Assembly: GCA_023387965.1 (NCBI GenBank)
Contig: JAEWHE010000015.1
Span: forward strand, 62,001 to 126,000
Source of the DNA: Bacteroidota bacterium
Lineage (GTDB): Bacteria > Bacteroidota > Bacteroidia > Flavobacteriales > Flavobacteriaceae
Reading direction: 5' to 3'
DNA: 64,000 nucleotides
Made by a program: the position numbers and the translations under genes. This document shows positions 44,345 to 53,599 of this stretch, one piece after another. A model generated the notes under the pieces. It worked only from the letters and a program-made list of their open reading frames with translations. It made no database searches and was not told the origin of the DNA. Positions within the stretch are counted from its first letter, which is position 1; each line of letters begins with the position of its first letter.

Positions 44345-46114
44345 ATGGTTACTGAGAATGCCAATTCTGACTTTTTTGATTCCAAAGTTTTAGGACATCC
44401 TTCCGGTTTGTTCGTACTATTTTTCACAGAAATGTGGGAGCGTTTTTCGTTTTACGGAATGAAAATATTACTCGTTTTGTTTTTAACAGCTCCTTTAATC
44501 GGAAATAACCCAGGATGGGAATGGTCGCGAGAAAATTCTCTAGCATTAATTGGAACATATGGGTCGTTACTTTATTTAACACCATTAATTGGTGGATACG
44601 TTGCCGATAAAATTACAGGCTATAGGATTGCAGTGGTTATTGGTTGTATAATCATGACAGCTGGACACGCTGCAATGGCATTCGAAACAAAACCTTCATT
44701 TTATATTGGGTTGGCTTTATTAGTGATAGGAACTGGATTTTTTAAACCAAACATCACTTCGATAATTTCTGAAATGTACAAAGGGAAAGATGAGAAAAAA
44801 GATGGAGCATACACCATTTTTTACATGGGAGTTAATGCGGGCGCTTTTTTCGGGATGATGCTGTGTGGATATTTGGCCGAGAATTTTGGCTGGTCTTGGG
44901 GATTTGGTCTTGCTGGTATTTTTATGATGCTCGGTTGTTTACAGTTTTGGTTGGCAAAGCCGATTTTCGGTGACCTTGGGGCCAAGCCAGACAAGGAAAA
45001 AATTGCAGCGGCAGAACTTAAAGCTTCAATTGAAGAAGTAGATTCTGACAAAAGAAATCCATTTCAACTTTTTGATTATGCGTTGATAGCACTTTCAGCG
45101 ATAGGTGGTTTATTGTATTTGTTTAACGATCCATTAGAGAAAATCGAAAAAATAAACCTATTGCCATTTAAAGTTGGTAGTTTGAGCGGAACAAACTTTG
45201 TAGTAATCACGGCTTTGGTGCTTTTTATAATTCTGCTTATTTCTAGAATTTCTAGGTATTCCTCTATTGTTAGAGACAGAATCATTGCTGTTTGCTTCTG
45301 TGGTTTATTTACCGTTTTTTTCTTTATGGCTTTTGAACAGTCAATGGGATCTATGACTATTTTTGCCGACGCATACACCAACAGAACTTTAGAAGGATCT
45401 GCGGCATTCGTTTTTAAAATTGTTGATGCATTGCTCACCACAATCCCACTTGTTATCATTACTTGGGTATTGTTTAAACTATTCCGTCAAACCTTCTCAA
45501 AAATTGCTCTGTCAAATATCTTCTTAGGTCTAGCGTTCATTGGAATTTGGTTTTTTGTGATTTTTCGTTTGGTAAATAAATTTTCAGAGTCAGGAAGCAC
45601 AGTAGATGCTTCATGGTTTGCAATTTTGAACTCCTTTTTTATAATATCATTGGCTCCATTGTTTTCAAAATGGTGGGAAAGTAAATATAATCCTAGTGCA
45701 GGTGTGAAATATGGTGTAGGATTAATTCTTTTAGGAATCGGCTTCGGAATTTTGGCTTTCGGATCGTGGGGAATTCCTCAAGGAGCAAAAGCGGCATCCG
45801 TAAGTATGATCTTTTTAATTTTGGCTTACTTATTACATACCATGGGAGAACTTTGTCTCTCACCTCTTGGCTTGTCTTATGTAAGCAAGTTGGTACCGCC
45901 AAGAATGATTGGCTTCATGTTCGGAGTTTGGTACCTGGCCATTGCCGTCGGTCAAAAAGCCGCAGGAACTATGGGTGGGATGATTGACCAAATTACTAAA
46001 GAATATTCAATTGGAACTTTTTTCTTAATTTTCGCAATTGTTCCCGCAATTATCGGCTGCATTGCGATTTTGTTAAGTCCATTTTTGAAAAAACTAATGC
46101 ACGGAGTAAGATAA
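44345..46114 (+). CDS. POT/PTR family peptide transporter 3
   Basis: A 589-residue protein with about 14 helices. It opens with HPSGLFVLFFTEMWERFSFYG, followed by GGYVADKITGYRIAV, FYMGVNAGAFFGMM and LLHTMGELCLSPLG. The motifs match proton-coupled di/tripeptide transporters. It lies 58 bases after transporter 2. Confidence 0.95.
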   Translation: MVTENANSDFFDSKVLGHPSGLFVLFFTEMWERFSFYGMKILLVLFLTAPLIGNNPGWEWSRENSLALIGTYGSLLYLTPLIGGYVADKITGYRIAVVIGCIIMTAGHAAMAFETKPSFYIGLALLVIGTGFFKPNITSIISEMYKGKDEKKDGAYTIFYMGVNAGAFFGMMLCGYLAENFGWSWGFGLAGIFMMLGCLQFWLAKPIFGDLGAKPDKEKIAAAELKASIEEVDSDKRNPFQLFDYALIALSAIGGLLYLFNDPLEKIEKINLLPFKVGSLSGTNFVVITALVLFIILLISRISRYSSIVRDRIIAVCFCGLFTVFFFMAFEQSMGSMTIFADAYTNRTLEGSAAFVFKIVDALLTTIPLVIITWVLFKLFRQTFSKIALSNIFLGLAFIGIWFFVIFRLVNKFSESGSTVDASWFAILNSFFIISLAPLFSKWWESKYNPSAGVKYGVGLILLGIGFGILAFGSWGIPQGAKAASVSMIFLILAYLLHTMGELCLSPLGLSYVSKLVPPRMIGFMFGVWYLAIAVGQKAAGTMGGMIDQITKEYSIGTFFLIFAIVPAIIGCIAILLSPFLKKLMHGVR

Positions 46115-46140
46115 CAAACCTTAACTAAAACTATAAATAA

Positions 46141-47856
46141 ATGGAAACAACTGTAAAGCACTCTCACCCAAAGGGATTATGGTATCTTTTTGGTACCGAA
46201 ATGTGGGAGAGATTTGGCTATTATTTGATGCTCGGAATTTTTTCCTTGTATATGATTGACGGCTGGAACAACGGAGGAATGGGCTTCGATGCGGCAAAAA
46301 AATCCGACATCTACGGAACGTATCTTGGTCTCGTTTACCTAACTCCTTTCATCGGAGGTTTGCTTGCCGATAGAGTTTTAGGCTACCGAAGATCAATCGT
46401 AATGGGTGGTTTGATGATGTCTGCTGGATATTTTTTACTTTCCATCCACAGCACAACCACATTTTACATTGCCTTGCTTTGCATTATTTTAGGAAACGGA
46501 TTTTTTAAGCCGAATATTTCCACGTTAGTCGGAAACCTGTACAGCAATGAAGAACTGAAAGACAAGAAAGATGCTGGATACAACATTTTTTACATGGGAA
46601 TCAACATTGGAGCCTTCGTGTGTAACTTCGTGGCGGCTTACATGAGAATCAACTACGGCTGGGGTTATGCGTTTGCGGCTGCTGGAGTTGGAATGTTGAT
46701 TGGTGTGGTAATTTTCCTTGTCGGAACCAAACACATCAAGCATGTCGATGTAATCAAACCGGTTCAAGAAGGCGATATGTCCACAGGGAAAATTTTAGGC
46801 TTAACAGTTGTGCCGATGTTCATCTTCGGAATTATTGGCTACATTATTCCTGGAAATTTTTTAGGATCAGATACAAATGACGCATTTATCATCGGTTGTA
46901 TTCCCGTAATTGCGTTTTTCATTTACCTCGCGTTTAAAGCCGAAGCAAAAGAAAGTCGTGCCATCAAAGCACTTTTGGCGGTATTTACGTGCGTAATTTT
47001 GTTTTTTGCGATTTTCCACCAAAATGGAGACGCCTTAACGGTTTGGGCCGAAGATCATACAGATAGAAATATGCCGGCTTCAATTTCCACAACTGCTGAT
47101 GAAGTAGGAATGGCACAAGTTGTGGTAAATAACGACATTGTTTCAGCCGATCAGGAAACGTTCGACAAAATCATCAAAGAAAGAAGAGACGCAGAAAATG
47201 CGATGCCAGCGGTTTCTAAAGAAGAGTTGGCAGCGAAAGCAAAATTTTCGGGCGAAACCGGACAATTGGAAAAATCCCGTAAATATTTCTCGACACTTCC
47301 AGGCGATCAAATTCCAGAATCGGGACAAAATCTAAAATTATATTCAACCGAATTGTACCAATCCATCAATCCGTTTTGGGTGGTAGTATTGACACCTTTG
47401 GTTGTGGGAGTTTTCGGATATTTAAGAAGAAGAAAAAAAGAACCAAGCACGCCAACAAAAATCTTCATCGGTTTGGTGATCACGGCTTTGTCTGCCTTAG
47501 TAATGGTTGGAGCGGTAATGGCAACAAACGATTTGACGACGAAAGCAAGTTCTTGGTGGTTGATCGCATCTTACGGGGTAATCACAATTGGAGAATTATG
47601 TCTCTCACCTATGGGACTGTCGCTGGTTTCTAAATTGTCGCCACCGCGAATCACAGCTTTGATGATGGGAGGGTTTTTCCTTGCGATTTCCGTAGGAAAC
47701 AAACTTTCCGGAATGCTTTCGTCATTGTGGGAAACAATGGAAGAAAAGGAAAATTTCTTCTTGCTTAACTTCGGGCTCGTTCTTGGAGCGGCTCTCGTTT
47801 TATTGTTGATGCTAAAATGGCTCAACAGCGTGATGAGGGAAAACAATGTGGCCTAA
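46141..47856 (+). CDS. POT/PTR family peptide transporter 4
   Basis: A 571-residue protein with the POT opening HPKGLWYLFGTEMWERFGYY, then GGLLADRVLGYRRSI, FYMGINIGAFVCNF and TIGELCLSPMG. A charged stretch at about residues 300-410 (including KIIKERRDAENAMPAVSKEE) lies between two helix groups and is longer than in transporter 1. It starts 27 bases after transporter 3, so the two are likely one transcript. Confidence 0.94.
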   Translation: METTVKHSHPKGLWYLFGTEMWERFGYYLMLGIFSLYMIDGWNNGGMGFDAAKKSDIYGTYLGLVYLTPFIGGLLADRVLGYRRSIVMGGLMMSAGYFLLSIHSTTTFYIALLCIILGNGFFKPNISTLVGNLYSNEELKDKKDAGYNIFYMGINIGAFVCNFVAAYMRINYGWGYAFAAAGVGMLIGVVIFLVGTKHIKHVDVIKPVQEGDMSTGKILGLTVVPMFIFGIIGYIIPGNFLGSDTNDAFIIGCIPVIAFFIYLAFKAEAKESRAIKALLAVFTCVILFFAIFHQNGDALTVWAEDHTDRNMPASISTTADEVGMAQVVVNNDIVSADQETFDKIIKERRDAENAMPAVSKEELAAKAKFSGETGQLEKSRKYFSTLPGDQIPESGQNLKLYSTELYQSINPFWVVVLTPLVVGVFGYLRRRKKEPSTPTKIFIGLVITALSALVMVGAVMATNDLTTKASSWWLIASYGVITIGELCLSPMGLSLVSKLSPPRITALMMGGFFLAISVGNKLSGMLSSLWETMEEKENFFLLNFGLVLGAALVLLLMLKWLNSVMRENNVA

Positions 47857-47866
47857 TTTTCGGCAC

Positions 47867-47874
47867 TATTTTTG
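47867..47874 (+). promoter_or_regulatory. Possible -7 box for the thioredoxin-like gene
   Basis: TATTTTTG matches TAnnTTTG, 28 bases before the ATG. Confidence 0.45.
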
Positions 47875-47902
47875 AAAACACACAATTAAATTTTAAAATA
47901 AA

Positions 47903-48364
47903 ATGAAGAAATTACTTTTTGCACTATTTATCGCCATCGGAAGTTTGGCTTCTGTTCAGGCTCAAGAAATCAAATGGATGACATTAGATCAAGCTTTGGC
48001 AGCTCAAAAAAAGAAAGCCAAACCAATTTTTATGGACGTGTACACAGATTGGTGTGGACCTTGCAAAATGCTGGACAAAAATACATTCCAAACCAAAGAA
48101 GTAGCTGATTACATCAATGCCAATTATTATGCGGTAAAATTTAATGGCGAAGGAAATTCTGAAGTTACTTACAAAGGAACAAAATACGGTAATCCTAAGT
48201 ATGATGCTAATCGAAAAGGTAGAAACGCGGTACACGATTTTACCATTTTCTTAAAAGTGCAAGGATATCCGTCAATGTATATTTTTGACAAAAAAGGAGA
48301 ATTAAAAGCTCCAATTGTTGGTTATCACACGGCAGAACAGTTATTGCCTTTGCTAAAAGTATAA
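47903..48364 (+). CDS. Secreted thioredoxin-fold protein
   Basis: A 153-residue protein with a signal peptide ending near ASVQAQ and a thioredoxin domain with active site DWCGPCKMLD and the cis-Pro segment QGYPSMYIF. It belongs to the DsbD-gamma/thioredoxin_7-like group and is likely a periplasmic thiol reductase or isomerase. It follows the peptide transporters on the same strand; a functional link is not obvious. Confidence 0.92.
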   Translation: MKKLLFALFIAIGSLASVQAQEIKWMTLDQALAAQKKKAKPIFMDVYTDWCGPCKMLDKNTFQTKEVADYINANYYAVKFNGEGNSEVTYKGTKYGNPKYDANRKGRNAVHDFTIFLKVQGYPSMYIFDKKGELKAPIVGYHTAEQLLPLLKV

Positions 48365-48368
48365 GAAT

Positions 48369-50390
48369 TTATTCCACAATAGTATAGAATCCCTTTTCAT
48401 AAATTGAATGAAAAGGGATTTTTGCTTTTTCACAGGTTTGCGATAATCGTTCTACAAAATTTTTGTAATTACTTGCGTCAGCAATGACGACTTTAGGTTT
48501 CGTATTGGCTATAATTCTTTCGAAGTTTAATTTTGGCGAATGCGAAACAATTAAAATATCCGGTTTCATTAATCCTGAAGCGACCGAAGTACTGTCTAAA
48601 ACCAGAATTTTTTGTCGTTGCGAAAACACCACATTTCTAAATTTTTCATAAGATTTAATTTTCGAAACAGTAGCAATGGTGTAAGGTTTTATGGCAAAAC
48701 TCAAGTTCTTCTCATTCACAGAATCGCGACTTTTAATTGTTACTTCCGAACCATTATTCTCGGCCAAAATTAAATTTTTTCGATCGCTGAAAACAATCGT
48801 TTCGTTTATATTTTTACTGTCGACAACCGTAAATAAACAGATGATTTGAAACAAAACAATGGATGTCATTGCCGTTGCCATATTTTTAAACGAATGTTTG
48901 TGAATCCAAAAACCAATTGCAAAAACCAAAAAAACCGAGGCGAAAAGCATCATCAGATTAAAGTGAATTTCTTTGAATAGAAAGACATCAACCGAAGCAA
49001 TGAGGTGAATAATTTTGTTCATCCAAAGAATGGCAGTTTCTAAAATAACGGAGAGCGGCTTCCAAATCAAATCAAAAAAGGCCAAAATCATTACCAACAA
49101 TCCCAATCCCATTATACCACCAATCACTGGAAGAACGACCAAATTTGTCACTAAAAATAATCCCGGAAACTGATGGAAATAATACAGGCAAAAAGGCAAT
49201 GTTCCCAATTGAGCTGCAAATGAAACCGTGATGATTTGGTAAAAATATTTCAAGATTTTATTTTCGGGTTGCCAAAAGGTATCAAACTTAGGTTGAAGCC
49301 AAGCGATGAAAAAGAGTGCACTGTAACTCAATTGAAACCCAACATCTACCAAAAATGAAGGTTTGAAAAGTAAAATTAACAACATCGAAACCAAAAGTGT
49401 GTGCAATAAATTGGTTTTCCGGATTGAAAATTGTCCGACGGCTACAAAGCTAAACATCACCACAGATCTTACCACAGAAGGTGAAAAACCTGCAATCAAA
49501 GTAAAAATCCATAAGAAACTAATCACAAAAATCAATCGGAAAAAGTTGTAGAAACGGGTATTAGGTAACGGTTTTAATAAAAAAGTGATAATCAACATCA
49601 AGCAACCCACATGCAGTCCCGACACGGAAAGAATGTGAACCGCTCCCGCAAATTGATAATCTTGTAAAATTTCTTTTGAAATCTCTTGTTGTTGGCCTAA
49701 TATCAAAGCAGATAAAACTGCAAGAGCATCCGGGTTGAAGCCAGACTTTTTTAAGTTATTAATAATTTTTATACGAAAATTTGCCGCGTAATAATAAATG
49801 TCTCTTTTCGTTTCACCAGTATTAATCAAAGATGTTTCTTCCAAGAAAATTTGCCCTGAAATCGATTTGTTGTGCAAATAATTTCCGTAGTCAAATTGAT
49901 AAGGATTGGTGATTTTTCGATGTGGCAGAAATTTTCCGATGACAAAATATTCATCGCCAATTTTTATTTCTTTGGAAGGATGATTAATGGTCACCAACAA
50001 TTTTCCTTCTGTTTCGGTTTTTTCCACCTGCTTCACTTCGGTCACAAAACGCGAACCAGAAGCAGAATTTTTCAATTGCTCGCGAATCACCAATTTGAAA
50101 ACCTGCTTTTCGTCTTTGACAAAATGTAAAAAATGATTTTGGTAAAAATATTCAGAATGAATAGAAAGTGCCGAAAATCCGAGGATAAAAAAACTGAAAC
50201 AAGCCACAATTCCATAAAGATGTGGAACTCGGAATTTTTTGTTCAACAAAAAAACTAACGATAATAAAATGACCGAAATTCCTGCGAAAATCAGTGTTTT
50301 TTCAGGAAATGGTTTGGTCAAAAATGCGGCAGATAATCCGAGAACAAAACAAATTGTAATTCTCGCTAACGGAAATTTCAGTACTTTCAT
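48369..50390 (-). CDS. comEC: ComEC/Rec2 family DNA-uptake channel protein
   Basis: A 673-residue polytopic membrane protein. The N-terminal region has the DUF4131-type soluble part (residues about 60-190), and the competence domain begins with VHILSVSGLHVGCLMLI near residue 250. ComEC carries one DNA strand across the inner membrane in natural transformation. The C-terminal 140 residues (KNLILAENNGSEVTIKSRD onward, with PDILIVSHSP) look like a shortened metallo-beta-lactamase-like remnant; the HxHxDH metal motif is not present. The nuclease-type domain is therefore missing or very reduced, as is common in this phylum. Confidence 0.92.
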   Translation of the reverse strand: MKVLKFPLARITICFVLGLSAAFLTKPFPEKTLIFAGISVILLSLVFLLNKKFRVPHLYGIVACFSFFILGFSALSIHSEYFYQNHFLHFVKDEKQVFKLVIREQLKNSASGSRFVTEVKQVEKTETEGKLLVTINHPSKEIKIGDEYFVIGKFLPHRKITNPYQFDYGNYLHNKSISGQIFLEETSLINTGETKRDIYYYAANFRIKIINNLKKSGFNPDALAVLSALILGQQQEISKEILQDYQFAGAVHILSVSGLHVGCLMLIITFLLKPLPNTRFYNFFRLIFVISFLWIFTLIAGFSPSVVRSVVMFSFVAVGQFSIRKTNLLHTLLVSMLLILLFKPSFLVDVGFQLSYSALFFIAWLQPKFDTFWQPENKILKYFYQIITVSFAAQLGTLPFCLYYFHQFPGLFLVTNLVVLPVIGGIMGLGLLVMILAFFDLIWKPLSVILETAILWMNKIIHLIASVDVFLFKEIHFNLMMLFASVFLVFAIGFWIHKHSFKNMATAMTSIVLFQIICLFTVVDSKNINETIVFSDRKNLILAENNGSEVTIKSRDSVNEKNLSFAIKPYTIATVSKIKSYEKFRNVVFSQRQKILVLDSTSVASGLMKPDILIVSHSPKLNFERIIANTKPKVVIADASNYKNFVERLSQTCEKAKIPFHSIYEKGFYTIVE
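48388..48423 (+). terminator. Terminator of the thioredoxin-like gene, embedded in the comEC 3' end
   Basis: AATCCCTTTTCAT pairs with ATGAAAAGGGATT (48388-48400 with 48408-48420), followed by T. The hairpin is also coding sequence for the last residues of the convergent comEC gene. Confidence 0.8.
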
Positions 50391-50439
50391 AAATCGAAAA
50401 TACTGAAAATCCGTTAATTATGATTTTTTTTGAGAAAAA

Positions 50440-51120
50440 TTATTGTGTCAAAACGCGATTCACTTGCGCAAACGCTCTCTTATAGTAAGATTCATTGGTA
50501 GAAGAAACAATCACGCCGCGAGAAGTAGAAGAATGGATAAATTTGATTTCATCACCAATTTTTTCCACCACCAAACCAACATGGTTAATCACTTTTCTTC
50601 CATTAGTTCTGAAGAAAATTAAATCGCCTTTTTTAACGTCGTCGTTTTCTACTTTTTCACCCACAAGCGCCATGTCGTGCGAACTTCTTGGTAATTTAAT
50701 GTCAAACAAATTAAAAACTGCCGTAACCATTCCGGAGCAATCCATACCGGCTTTTGTAGTTCCGCCACCTCTGTATCTCACGCCTAAAAATTCCATAGCG
50801 TTGTTGATCAATTGCATTGAAAGGTAGCTATCAGTTGGAGAAGCGAACATTAAATCGTTGTCTTCTGTCTCAACAACAGTGATATTTTTTTTCGCTTGTT
50901 TTGTAGTTTTTGAAACCTTTTTTTCAGGAGTTGCCGCCACAGGTTTGTTCACCATCACTGGTTTGTCTGCAACAATTGTAGGTTTTTTTTCGTCAGAAGG
51001 TTTTTCGTAGATACCTTTTTTAACTGCTTCTTTTTTTGAAGTGACAATTTTTTGAGAAAATCCGGTTGCGGTTGCTAAAACCAACATCGGGATTACGAAA
51101 AGTACTTTTTTTACAGACAT
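50440..51120 (-). CDS. NlpC/P60 (C40) family cell wall peptidase
   Basis: A 226-residue secreted protein with a signal peptide ending near ATGFSQ, a Lys/Pro-rich linker (residues about 25-95) and a C-terminal NlpC/P60 domain. The catalytic Cys is in GMDCSGMVTAVF and the His in VINHVGLVVE. Enzymes of this family cut D-gamma-glutamyl-diaminopimelate bonds in peptidoglycan stem peptides. It has a TATATTTG box about 160 bases upstream, giving a long leader, and lies between comEC and lpxB. Confidence 0.92.
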   Translation of the reverse strand: MSVKKVLFVIPMLVLATATGFSQKIVTSKKEAVKKGIYEKPSDEKKPTIVADKPVMVNKPVAATPEKKVSKTTKQAKKNITVVETEDNDLMFASPTDSYLSMQLINNAMEFLGVRYRGGGTTKAGMDCSGMVTAVFNLFDIKLPRSSHDMALVGEKVENDDVKKGDLIFFRTNGRKVINHVGLVVEKIGDEIKFIHSSTSRGVIVSSTNESYYKRAFAQVNRVLTQ

Positions 51121-51275
51121 ATTTTATTTTTTATTTTTCAGTTGAACAATTTGGGCAATTCAACTTTAGATTTATTAATAAAATTCCGAAGAATTATTTT
51201 TTTGCTCTTATAGAGAATTTAGTTTTTTAATTATCTAATAACGTTCGTTTGGAAACATTATTATATTTTAATCTT

Positions 51276-51283
51276 CAAATATA
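51276..51283 (-). promoter_or_regulatory. -7 promoter box for the NlpC/P60 gene
   Basis: TATATTTG on the minus strand is a full TAnnTTTG match in the 238-bp gap between lpxB and this gene. The implied leader is about 150 bases; no riboswitch or small gene was recognised in it. Confidence 0.6.
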
Positions 51284-51358
51284 ATACAATTTCCATTCCG
51301 AGTATTAAAAATTTTCTAAAAAATTACAAAAGTTAATACAATTCACAGGATTATTCTG

Positions 51359-52534
51359 TCAGAAATTATGCTTATAATCTCTTGAAAGTCTTGCTGTTAC
51401 AAGGATTGTTTGTTTTTTTGAGGCAAAAGTGTTTTCGATTATCAATTTTGCGGTTTTTTGGCTTGCTCCTTCGCCTCCTAATTTTTTTTCGAGCAAATTA
51501 TATTTTTCGAGCAAATTTTTTCGGTGGTTTTCATCCAGAATTTTTTTCAATTCCGCCTTAATTTTCTTGGAATTGAATTCATCCTGAATCAACTCAGTCA
51601 CCACTTCTTGATCCATAATCAAGTTCACCAACGAAATATATTTTAAAGTCAGGATGCGTTTCGCAATTTGATACGAAATCCAATTTCCTTTATAGCAAAC
51701 TACTTCAGGAACTTTAAAAAGAGCGGTTTCGAGAGTTGCCGTCCCGGAAGTTACCAATGCTGCCGTGGCAATTGAAAGCAAATCGTATGTTCGGTTTGAA
51801 ATAAATTTTACATTTTCATTTTTTAAAAAAGATTGGTAAAATTCAAATTCCTGACTTGGAGCTCCAGCAATTACAAACTGATTCTCCGGAAAATCTTTCA
51901 CCACAGAAAGCATTCCTTCCAACATTTTAGAAATTTCTTGTTTCCTGCTTCCAGGTAACAACGCCACAATAGGTCGATCGTCTAAATTAAATTCTTTACG
52001 GAGGAAATCGGCGTCTTTTTGCTCGCGATTTTGGATGGCATCAATAAGAGGATGTCCTACAAATTTTACGGGAAATGAATGTTTTTTTTCGTAAAAATCT
52101 TTTTCAAAAGGCAAAATCACATACACGAAATCTATATCACGTTTAATCGCTTTGATTCTATTTTCTTTCCAAGCCCAAATTTGTGGCGAAATATAATAAT
52201 GCGTCAATATATTAAGGTCTTTCGCCCATTTTGCGATTCGCATGTTAAAGCCTGGATAATCGATGAAAATAATCGCATCCGGCTGAAATTTTAAAATGTC
52301 CTCTTTACAAAATTTGATGTTATTCAAAATCGTTTTTAAATTCATCACTACTTCGGCAAAGCCCATGAATGCTAAATCCCGATAATGTTTTACCAAAGTT
52401 CCTCCGGCATTTTGCATCAAATCGCCACCCCAAAAACGAATTTCAGCATCAGGTTCCTGCTTGAACATTTGCTTCATCAAATTCGCACCGTGCAAATCGC
52501 CCGAAGCTTCACCCGCAATGATGTAATATTTCAT
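51359..52534 (-). CDS. lpxB: Lipid-A-disaccharide synthase
   Basis: A 391-residue GT-B glycosyltransferase. It opens with the signature YYIIAGEASGDLHGANLM and holds FIDYPGFNMRIAKWAK, YYISPQIWAWKENRIK, LLPGSRKQEI and ALVTSGTATLETAL, all hallmarks of LpxB. It joins UDP-2,3-diacylglucosamine and lipid X to form the lipid A disaccharide. It starts 11 bases after surE on the same strand, a common pair in Bacteroidota. Confidence 0.97.
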   Translation of the reverse strand: MKYYIIAGEASGDLHGANLMKQMFKQEPDAEIRFWGGDLMQNAGGTLVKHYRDLAFMGFAEVVMNLKTILNNIKFCKEDILKFQPDAIIFIDYPGFNMRIAKWAKDLNILTHYYISPQIWAWKENRIKAIKRDIDFVYVILPFEKDFYEKKHSFPVKFVGHPLIDAIQNREQKDADFLRKEFNLDDRPIVALLPGSRKQEISKMLEGMLSVVKDFPENQFVIAGAPSQEFEFYQSFLKNENVKFISNRTYDLLSIATAALVTSGTATLETALFKVPEVVCYKGNWISYQIAKRILTLKYISLVNLIMDQEVVTELIQDEFNSKKIKAELKKILDENHRKNLLEKYNLLEKKLGGEGASQKTAKLIIENTFASKKQTILVTARLSRDYKHNF

Positions 52535-52545
52535 CTAAAAAATAT

Positions 52546-53328
52546 TTAAGAATTTAATTTCCAACTATTTAACGATTGAATAGCGTGATGTGCCGTTAAG
52601 TCGAATTGCACAGGAACCACTGAAACATAACCGTTTTCTAAAGCCCATTCGTCCGTGTCATCGCCATTATCCAAGTTTACAAATTTCCCCGAAAGCCAAT
52701 AATAATCGCGTCCCATCGGAGATTTTCGCTTGTCAAATTTTTCTTCCCACATCGCTTTCGCTTGACGACAAACTTTAATGCCTTTAATTTCTTTTTCGGA
52801 AAGATTTGGCAAATTTACGTTCAAAATTACACCTTCAGGCAAACCATTTTCCAAAACTTGCTTTGAAATTTTTCTCACAAATTTTTTCGCTGGCTCAAAA
52901 TCCGCATTCCAGTCATAATCCAAAAGCGAAAATCCAATCGCCGGAATTCCTTCAATTCCAGCCTCAACCGCGGCACTCATTGTCCCCGAATAAATTACGT
53001 TAATCGACGAATTACTCCCGTGATTTATCCCAGAAACACACAAATCAGGCTTGCGTTTTAGCACCTCTTTAACCGCAAATTTCACACAATCCACCGGCGT
53101 TCCCGAACAGGAAAATTCTTCTTTCACGCCTTCGTGTAAACTCGTTTTATTCAGAAAAAGCGTACTGTTTAATGTGATCGCGTGTCCCGTTCCACTTTGC
53201 GGACTATCAGGAGCCACCACCACCACATCGCCTAAATCCTTCATCACCTCAATCAAAGCCTTAATTCCCGGAGCCGAAACTCCATCGTCATTCGTTACTA
53301 AAATCAGCGGTTTTTTTTTCGTCATCAT
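52546..53328 (-). CDS. surE: 5'/3'-nucleotidase SurE
   Basis: A 260-residue SurE protein. The N-terminal metal site ILVTNDDGVSAPGI, SPQSGTGHAIT, CSGTPVDCVKFA and GINHGSNSSINVIYSGTMSAA match the family. It removes phosphate from nucleoside monophosphates. The open frame runs on to 53394, but those extra codons read through a dispersed repeat, so the ATG pair at 53323-53328 was used; the exact codon of the two is uncertain. It is first of the surE-lpxB pair. Confidence 0.95.
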   Translation of the reverse strand: MMTKKKPLILVTNDDGVSAPGIKALIEVMKDLGDVVVVAPDSPQSGTGHAITLNSTLFLNKTSLHEGVKEEFSCSGTPVDCVKFAVKEVLKRKPDLCVSGINHGSNSSINVIYSGTMSAAVEAGIEGIPAIGFSLLDYDWNADFEPAKKFVRKISKQVLENGLPEGVILNVNLPNLSEKEIKGIKVCRQAKAMWEEKFDKRKSPMGRDYYWLSGKFVNLDNGDDTDEWALENGYVSVVPVQFDLTAHHAIQSLNSWKLNS

Positions 53329-53332
53329 ATTA

Positions 53333-53392
53333 TTTTTTAGGAGCAATGTCCCGCTTTCCACTTTTCCCGAAGCTTCGGAACGGGCTAAAGCC
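53333..53392. repeat. Flavobacterial bipartite repeat, copy 3 (short), with embedded palindrome
   Basis: TTTTTTAGGAGCAATGTCC and CGCTTTCCACTTTTC match the start of the element at 2174; the middle is replaced by CCCGAAGCTTCGG, a cut version of the 16-bp palindrome, and the end has GGGCTAAAGCC. It lies in the 271-bp surE-prc gap, directly in front of the surE start. Confidence 0.6.
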
Positions 53393-53424
53393 ATGGTTGC
53401 AGAGAAACATTATGCTCAGCTTCG

Positions 53425-53465
53425 CAAAAATACTTATTTTAAAATTTTCGACACTCGCAAAAATA
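53425..53465 (-). promoter_or_regulatory. Two possible -7 boxes for surE-lpxB
   Basis: TATTTTTG occurs twice on the minus strand (53458-53465 and 53425-53432), both fitting TAnnTTTG. Either would make a leader that contains the repeat at 53333-53392. Confidence 0.4.
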
Positions 53466-53599
53466 TATAACTTTGACCAAACCTTTCCATCGCCCGAAAA
53501 TCGTGCTGTTGAGGTTTAACAAAAAATTATGCGCCGGAAAAATTAGTGGCACAGTTTTTATTGTAATTTAGGAAATTATTTTACGATTGTCCCAATCAG

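Noticed and set aside
51121..51358. Long leader of the NlpC/P60 gene as a riboswitch
   Set aside because: It is very AT-rich without conserved stems that I could recognise; only a promoter box is supported.
53329..53394. Longer N-terminus for SurE
   Set aside because: The extra codons come from a dispersed repeat; SurE proteins begin just before the LVTNDDG motif.
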